DNA of 6,692 bases, taken from positions 1-6,692 of the forward strand of contig JBCDBH010000324.1 of assembly GCA_039184055.1 (NCBI GenBank), in the 5' to 3' direction. This document shows, piece after piece, positions 4,727-6,692 of this stretch. Position 1 is the first letter of the stretch, and each line of letters starts with the position of its first letter. The notes under the pieces are model-generated. The model was not told where the DNA came from and did no database searches. It saw only the letters and a list, made by a program, of their open reading frames with translations. This stretch comes from JBCDBH01 sp039184055. GTDB lineage: Bacteria; Acidobacteriota; Thermoanaerobaculia; Multivoradales; J023. A program made the position numbers and the translations under genes.

Positions 4727-6614
4727 AGCTCGCGACGGCCACGGGTTCTTGAAATTGCAGCTCGTAGAGGGTGCGGTAGATGCCCCTTTGGGCGAGCAGC
4801 TGCTGATGGGTGCCCTGTTCGCGCAAGCAGCCTTTGTGCATGACCAGGATGCGGTCGGCACGCTGGATGGTGGAAAGACGGTGCGCGATGACGATGCTGG
4901 TGCGACCGACGAGCAGGCGATCGAGGGCGTGTTGGATCCGCGCTTCGGTTTCGCTGTCGACGGAAGCGGTGGCTTCGTCGAGGATGAGAATTCGCGGCGA
5001 GAAAGCGAGGGCGCGGGCGAAGACGATGAGCTGTTTCTGCCCGACCGACAGACCGGCGCCACGTTCGCGTAACATGGTCTGAAAGCCGTCGGGTAGACGT
5101 TCGATGAAGTCGAGAGCGTCGACTTCGCGCGCCGCCCACCGGACACGTTCGTCGTCGATGTGGTCGGCACCGAGACGGATGTTGTCGGCGATGGTGCCGG
5201 AGAAGAGAAAGACGTCTTGTTGCACCATGGCGACCCGGCTGCGCAGTCGCTCGAGATCCCAATCGCGCACGTCGATGTCGTCGATCCGCACACCGCCCTT
5301 GGTGACGTCGTAGAAGCGCAGCATGAGGTTGGCGAGGGTGCTTTTGCCGGCGCCGGTATGACCGACCACGGCGACCATCTCGCCCGGCTGAATCTCGAAC
5401 GACACATCGTGGAGCACCGGCTCGTCGACGTTGTAGGCGAAGCCGACGTGGTCGAACTCGATCCGGCCGTCGACGGTCTCGGGACGATAGGCATCCTCGG
5501 GCGAGACGATGGTGGCTTCGGTATCGAGCAGATCGAAGATCCGTTCACCGCTGGCGAGCGCCGACTGGAGCACGTTGTATTGCTCCGACAGGTTGGCGAG
5601 CGGCCGGTAGAAGCGCTGGGTGTATTGGATGAAGGCGATCAACGCACCGACCGACACATAGCCGGCGAGCACCCGACCCCCGCCGTACCAGACCAAAAGA
5701 CCGAGCCCGAGAGCGGTGATCAGCTCGACGGTGGGGTAATAGACCGCGTAATAGAAGATCGACTGGACGTGGGCGTCGCGATGCGCGCTCGACCGCTCGG
5801 CGAAATCCTCTTTCGTCTTGCCTTCACGATTGAAGAGCTGGACGACCGGCATCCCGGTGATGTGCTCTTGCAAAAACGAGTTGATCCGCGCCACCTGGAT
5901 CCGCACCTTACGATACGCCCGTCGAGCGTTGGTCTTGAACCACACGGTGAGCGCGAAGAGCAGCGGCACGATGGCGAAGGCGACCAGGGCCAATCGCCAG
6001 TCGAGCATGAAGAGCACCATGATGATGCCGACGAGCAACAGCACGTCGCCGAGGATCGACACCAGACCCGACGTGAAGACCTCGGCGAGCGAGCCGACGT
6101 CGGTGGTGGCGCGGGTCACCAGACGACCGAGCGGATTCTTGTCGAAGTACGCGACGGGTAGCGCCTGCAGGTGCGCGAAGATGTCGCGCCGCAGGTCGTA
6201 CATGATGTGCTGCCCCATCACTCCCATGACGAAGTTCTGCACGTAGGTGACGACAAACGCGGCGAGCAGGGCGAGCACGTAGAGCACCGCCATCAGCACC
6301 ACGCCTTCGACCGCCGACACCTCGACACCCAAATCGGCGAGCCGCGCGCCGAACCACAGACTCACCGGCTCGGCGTCCCCCGCGCCGTCGAGCGGCTTGA
6401 CGAAGAGATCGAGGGTGATCGCGGTGAGCAGCGGGCCGACCAGCTGCAGCGCCGACGACAGCAGAATCAACACCGTGGCGAGTGACGCCATGCCGCGATA
6501 CGGCCACACATAACGCAACAGTCGTCGCATCAGCGAGCTGTCGACCACCTTGCCGATGGGCTTTTCTTCGCGCTGGCTGTCGGCGTCAGCGGCCGCTTGA
6601 TCGTCTTTGCTCAT
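4725..6614 (-). CDS. ABC exporter half-transporter (fused membrane and ATPase domains)
   Basis: A 629-residue type-IV ABC exporter subunit of the MsbA/LmrD/YheH-like group, located in the cytoplasmic membrane; the exported substrate is unknown. A charged N-terminal extension (1-30) precedes about six membrane helices (roughly 42-72, 103-130, 181-226 as two, 288-310, 318-336). The ATPase domain starts near 384, with A-loop Y394, Walker A GHTGAGKST (418-426), Q-loop at MVQQD, signature LSVGQ (522-526), Walker B ILILDE with catalytic E547, D-loop SVD and H-loop H578. All catalytic residues are intact. The signature has Val in place of the second Gly, a variant I recall from subunits of heterodimeric exporters. 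The N-terminal extension and the frame ending 6 bp upstream also hint at a partner half-transporter, which is outside the window. GGTGA lies a few bases before the ATG and overlaps that upstream stop. The length is normal for a half-transporter. Confidence 0.93.
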   Translation of the reverse strand: MSKDDQAAADADSQREEKPIGKVVDSSLMRRLLRYVWPYRGMASLATVLILLSSALQLVGPLLTAITLDLFVKPLDGAGDAEPVSLWFGARLADLGVEVSAVEGVVLMAVLYVLALLAAFVVTYVQNFVMGVMGQHIMYDLRRDIFAHLQALPVAYFDKNPLGRLVTRATTDVGSLAEVFTSGLVSILGDVLLLVGIIMVLFMLDWRLALVAFAIVPLLFALTVWFKTNARRAYRKVRIQVARINSFLQEHITGMPVVQLFNREGKTKEDFAERSSAHRDAHVQSIFYYAVYYPTVELITALGLGLLVWYGGGRVLAGYVSVGALIAFIQYTQRFYRPLANLSEQYNVLQSALASGERIFDLLDTEATIVSPEDAYRPETVDGRIEFDHVGFAYNVDEPVLHDVSFEIQPGEMVAVVGHTGAGKSTLANLMLRFYDVTKGGVRIDDIDVRDWDLERLRSRVAMVQQDVFLFSGTIADNIRLGADHIDDERVRWAAREVDALDFIERLPDGFQTMLRERGAGLSVGQKQLIVFARALAFSPRILILDEATASVDSETEARIQHALDRLLVGRTSIVIAHRLSTIQRADRILVMHKGCLREQGTHQQLLAQRGIYRTLYELQFQEPVAVAS

Positions 6615-6620
6615 ACATCT

Positions 6621-6692
6621 TCACCATATCTCGTCTTCATCCATCTCGGCGAGCGCGTAGAATAATCTCTCGGATCCCCTCAACTGCTCGAC
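6621..6692 (-). CDS. C-terminal end of an upstream gene, possibly the partner exporter subunit (partial)
   Basis: Reading the minus strand from the window edge, one frame stays open for 23 codons and ends in TGA at 6621-6623, leaving 6 nt before the exporter ATG. The other two frames both hit stops. The visible end reads like a normal protein tail (RLFYALAEMDEDEIW), with an acidic end. Such tight spacing implies an operon with the exporter, and heterodimeric ABC exporters are usually encoded as adjacent pairs. The 23 residues are too few to identify the family, so the partner assignment is inference from context. Confidence 0.45.
   Translation of the reverse strand, partial: VEQLRGSERLFYALAEMDEDEIW

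Noticed and set aside
5160..6161. Open frame of 333 codons on the plus strand opposite the exporter
   Set aside because: Asp/Glu/His/Arg-rich shadow of a clearly identified ABC gene, with no recognisable motif.
4725..6614. LSVGQ signature as evidence of a dead ATPase
   Set aside because: Val at this place is tolerated in active half-transporters, and Walker A, Walker B Glu, Q-loop and H-loop are all intact.

Overview
The window is GC-rich bacterial DNA with tightly packed genes. It most likely comes from an Acidobacteriota-type organism. The main clue is a large secreted protein with the architecture of the 'VWFA-related Acidobacterial domain' family: an N-terminal beta region, a von Willebrand A fold, and an R-x-GYYAP motif closing the domain. 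This taxonomic call is an inference from one gene family.

Layout: one plus-strand gene (28-1596) encodes a secreted SGNH/sialate-O-acetylesterase-like hydrolase. It meets tail to tail, with 8 bp between stop codons, a minus-strand block read from right to left. That block holds the last codons of a probable upstream gene (6621-6692), an ABC-type exporter half-transporter (4725-6614), the 732-residue VWA protein (2348-4546), and a 180-residue secreted protein (1605-2147). The exporter sits 6 bp after the upstream frame and is probably co-translated with it. Intergenic gaps of 178 bp and 200 bp separate the exporter, the VWA gene and the small gene. The exporter and the esterase have no obvious functional tie to the VWA pair.

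The most interesting signal is the relation between the two middle genes. The small protein is essentially a signal peptide, a short repeat linker and one beta-sandwich module that recurs as the C-terminal module of the VWA protein. Both genes are also preceded by the same regulatory layout: a TGG-N8-TTGCA element matching the sigma-54 (-24/-12) promoter pattern, and, 61 or 70 bp further upstream, a perfect GGAC-N6-GTCC dyad. By eye these are the only exact matches to either pattern in the window. The reading is a two-gene regulon of extracytoplasmic proteins, controlled by RpoN and an enhancer-binding activator encoded elsewhere. This is inferred from sequence patterns only.

No tRNA, rRNA, CRISPR array, transposase or prophage gene was seen. 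Apart from the regulatory intergenic regions, nearly all the window is coding.
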